Both the position numbers and the translations under genes were made by a program. From positions 7,576,001 through 7,640,000 of the forward strand of contig NZ_CP046401.1 in NCBI RefSeq assembly GCF_009762775.1: a stretch of DNA of 64,000 nucleotides, read 5' to 3'. The notes under the pieces are model-generated. The model made no database searches, was not told where the DNA came from, and saw only the letters and a program-made list of their open reading frames with translations. The DNA comes from Maribellus comscasis (GTDB taxonomy: Bacteria > Bacteroidota > Bacteroidia > Bacteroidales > Prolixibacteraceae). The number at the start of each line of letters is the position of its first letter. Position 1 is the first letter of the stretch. This document shows positions 63,113 through 64,000 of the stretch, in pieces.

Positions 63113-63694
63113 ATGAAAAGACTCATCCAAATAATAGCAGTATTAATGATGCTTGTTTCCTGTAACGGACACAATAGAAAGACCGTGGTTTTGAATGGAT
63201 TTCAAAATCAAGAAACTGTAATATACAGTACCTCGAATATTGACTATTATTTGGGCTACGATGATTTAGTGAATTATTGTAAAAAAGAAGATAATGGAGA
63301 ACCCAATGATTTTACATTTAGGCAAATAATTGTCTATTTAGAAAGTTACTCCGACAAACCTGTTTTGATTCCCGACACGCTGGGGACAAAATTAGAAATG
63401 GAAAGTAAAGTTCTATTCACAGAAAGTGACTCACTAATTAGAATCCGAGACCAAGAACATCCATACGCCTATTTAACAGGAGAGTTAAGATGGATTATTA
63501 TTGATTTCGCAAAAAAAGGAAAACTGAAAATACACGTGAATGAGATGGACTCATTTGTTGACACTATCATAGTTGACAGAGTTGAGAACAAGGATTATGG
63601 CGAGACAAATTTGACATTTACGAACGATTCAATTTTCTTTTCACAATTGAGAGATGGATACGATAAAAAAAATACTAAGCCTAACAAATTGTAA
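63113..63694 (+). CDS. lipoprotein of unknown function, cassette gene
   Basis: The 193-residue protein has a lipoprotein signal (MKRLIQIIAVLMMLVSCNGH, acceptor Cys17) and starts 10 bases after the 5' core. The body includes FTFRQIIVYLESYSDKPVLI and AYLTGELRWIIIDFAKKGKL. The reading frame runs into the attC-like site: its last residues (KPNKL) and stop are formed by the core GCCTAAC and the following AAATTGTAA. Family not recognised. Confidence 0.82.
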   Translation: MKRLIQIIAVLMMLVSCNGHNRKTVVLNGFQNQETVIYSTSNIDYYLGYDDLVNYCKKEDNGEPNDFTFRQIIVYLESYSDKPVLIPDTLGTKLEMESKVLFTESDSLIRIRDQEHPYAYLTGELRWIIIDFAKKGKLKIHVNEMDSFVDTIIVDRVENKDYGETNLTFTNDSIFFSQLRDGYDKKNTKPNKL

Positions 63695-63811
63695 TATGGC
63701 AGGCGGGGGTTTTAGCGGTCTGACAAGTCAGACCTTGCGCCCACTTTACTGCCGGTCTGACAGGATTTCTTGTGGAAATCCCGCCCGACCACATACAAGT
63801 GACCGTTAGGC
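63679..63811 (+). repeat. attC-like site 18 (GGCAGGCGGGG class)
   Basis: The site runs from GCCTAAC (63,679-63,685) to GTTAGGC (63,805-63,811). AAGCCTAAC complements the 5' core GTTAGGCTT at 63,097. Arms TTGTAATATGGCAGGCGGG and CCCGCCCGACCACATACAA pair. This is the last clear site; the array probably continues beyond the window. Confidence 0.85.
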
Positions 63812-63891
63812 TTTATTCGCCACATAAGCACTTCCAGATTAGAAAAACAAATAAAATTATCTAACCTTCCAGAGCTTATTAAATCCTGTTG

Positions 63892-63985
63892 CTAACGTAA
63901 AAATGGGGTGCGAAAATGAGCTAAAAAATGATAAATTTGAGTAAATCTTAAACAACTGAAAATCAGAGACTAAATTTTACGTTAG
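63892..63985. repeat. inverted repeat near the right edge
   Basis: CTAACGTAAAA (from 63,892) is repeated inverted as TTTTACGTTAG (to 63,985) around an 70-base AT-rich middle. It has CTAAC/GTTAG ends like an attC but lacks the GC-rich arms of the others. It may be a divergent attC, the end of another element, or a hairpin. No gene is visible in 63,812-64,000. Confidence 0.4.
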
Positions 63986-64000
63986 TCAGAATTAGAAAAT

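Larger units (their letters stand above)
32866..63811 (+). other. integron-like gene cassette array without an integrase (CALIN-like)
   Basis: Seventeen or more imperfect inverted repeats separate short plus-strand genes. Each repeat begins with a 7-base core ending in AAC and ends with a core beginning GTT. The 5' core of each intact cassette is the reverse complement of its own 3' core over 9-10 bases, and cores differ between cassettes. Examples are GTTATGCACC/GGTGCATAAC (33,821/34,297) and GTTAGCACCA/TGGTGCTAAC (38,096/38,682). This is the signature of cassettes inserted by cleavage within attC. Integrase and attI are absent from the window; by orientation they would lie to the left, where IS21 copy A now sits. 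Confidence 0.82.

Noticed and set aside
32866..63811. CRISPR array
   Set aside because: The repeats are 130-230 bp imperfect inverted repeats separated by whole genes, not short direct repeats with uniform spacers, and no cas gene is present.

Overview
The window comes from a Bacteroidota bacterium. It has a SusC/SusD outer-membrane pair, SusD-type and other lipoproteins with short lipobox signal peptides, a 6-bladed beta-propeller lipoprotein beside glycan genes, and promoters of the Bacteroidota TAnnTTTG type. No rRNA or tRNA gene and no CRISPR array was seen. The species cannot be named from sequence alone.

Left part (1-28,418): one carbohydrate/sugar-acid utilisation locus. On the minus strand lie a partial gene at the edge, three secreted sialidase-fold (Asp-box) proteins with C-terminal LamG-like domains, a beta-propeller lipoprotein, an SGNH esterase, a sulfatase, SusD, SusC and a LacI-family regulator. 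Divergently, on the plus strand, lies a long operon: TRAP transporter (small permease, large permease, binding protein) with a uroporphyrinogen-decarboxylase-like gene inside it, HpcH/HpaI aldolase, YhcH/YiaL-like protein, RraA-like protein, an enolase-superfamily dehydratase, a 2-hydroxyacid dehydrogenase, D-galactonate dehydratase (DgoD, all five key residues at E. coli numbering), KDG-type kinase, KDPG-type aldolase and a second 2-hydroxyacid dehydrogenase. The simplest reading is a sulfated/esterified glycan trimmed outside the cell, with an acidic sugar imported and degraded through a 2-keto-3-deoxy-aldonate to pyruvate and a triose. Four palindromes with an AAACGTTT-like core at the susC, TRAP, lacI and third-sialidase-fold promoters look like operators of the LacI regulator.

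Middle (28,549-32,778): an AAA/DUF4143 ATPase on the minus strand with a triple repeat upstream, then an IS21-family element that marks the junction with the accessory region.

Right part (32,779-64,000): an integron-like cassette array. Seventeen or more imperfect inverted repeats of about 130-230 bp separate small plus-strand genes. Each begins with an RYYYAAC-like core and ends with a GTTRNNN core. In 15 intact cassettes the core at the 5' end is the reverse complement of the core at the 3' end of the SAME cassette over 9-10 bases, as expected for integron cassettes split at attC. No integrase is in the window. Cassette contents include Fic, an AbiTii-like plus helix-hairpin-helix protein, DUF4143 ATPase, zinc-ribbon proteins, lipoproteins, a gene-less cassette present twice, and a two-gene cassette coding for a GHKL ATPase with a C-terminal PD-(D/E)XK-type nuclease signature and an AlbA_2/Schlafen-type protein.

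The array is heavily remodelled by insertion sequences: IS21 (two near-identical copies plus a different third), IS3 (three copies, two sharing the same frameshift), IS1380 and IS91-like. One IS21 copy has a 5-bp target duplication and cleanly splits a cassette gene; other copies lack duplications and sit where cassette halves no longer match, which indicates IS-mediated deletion.
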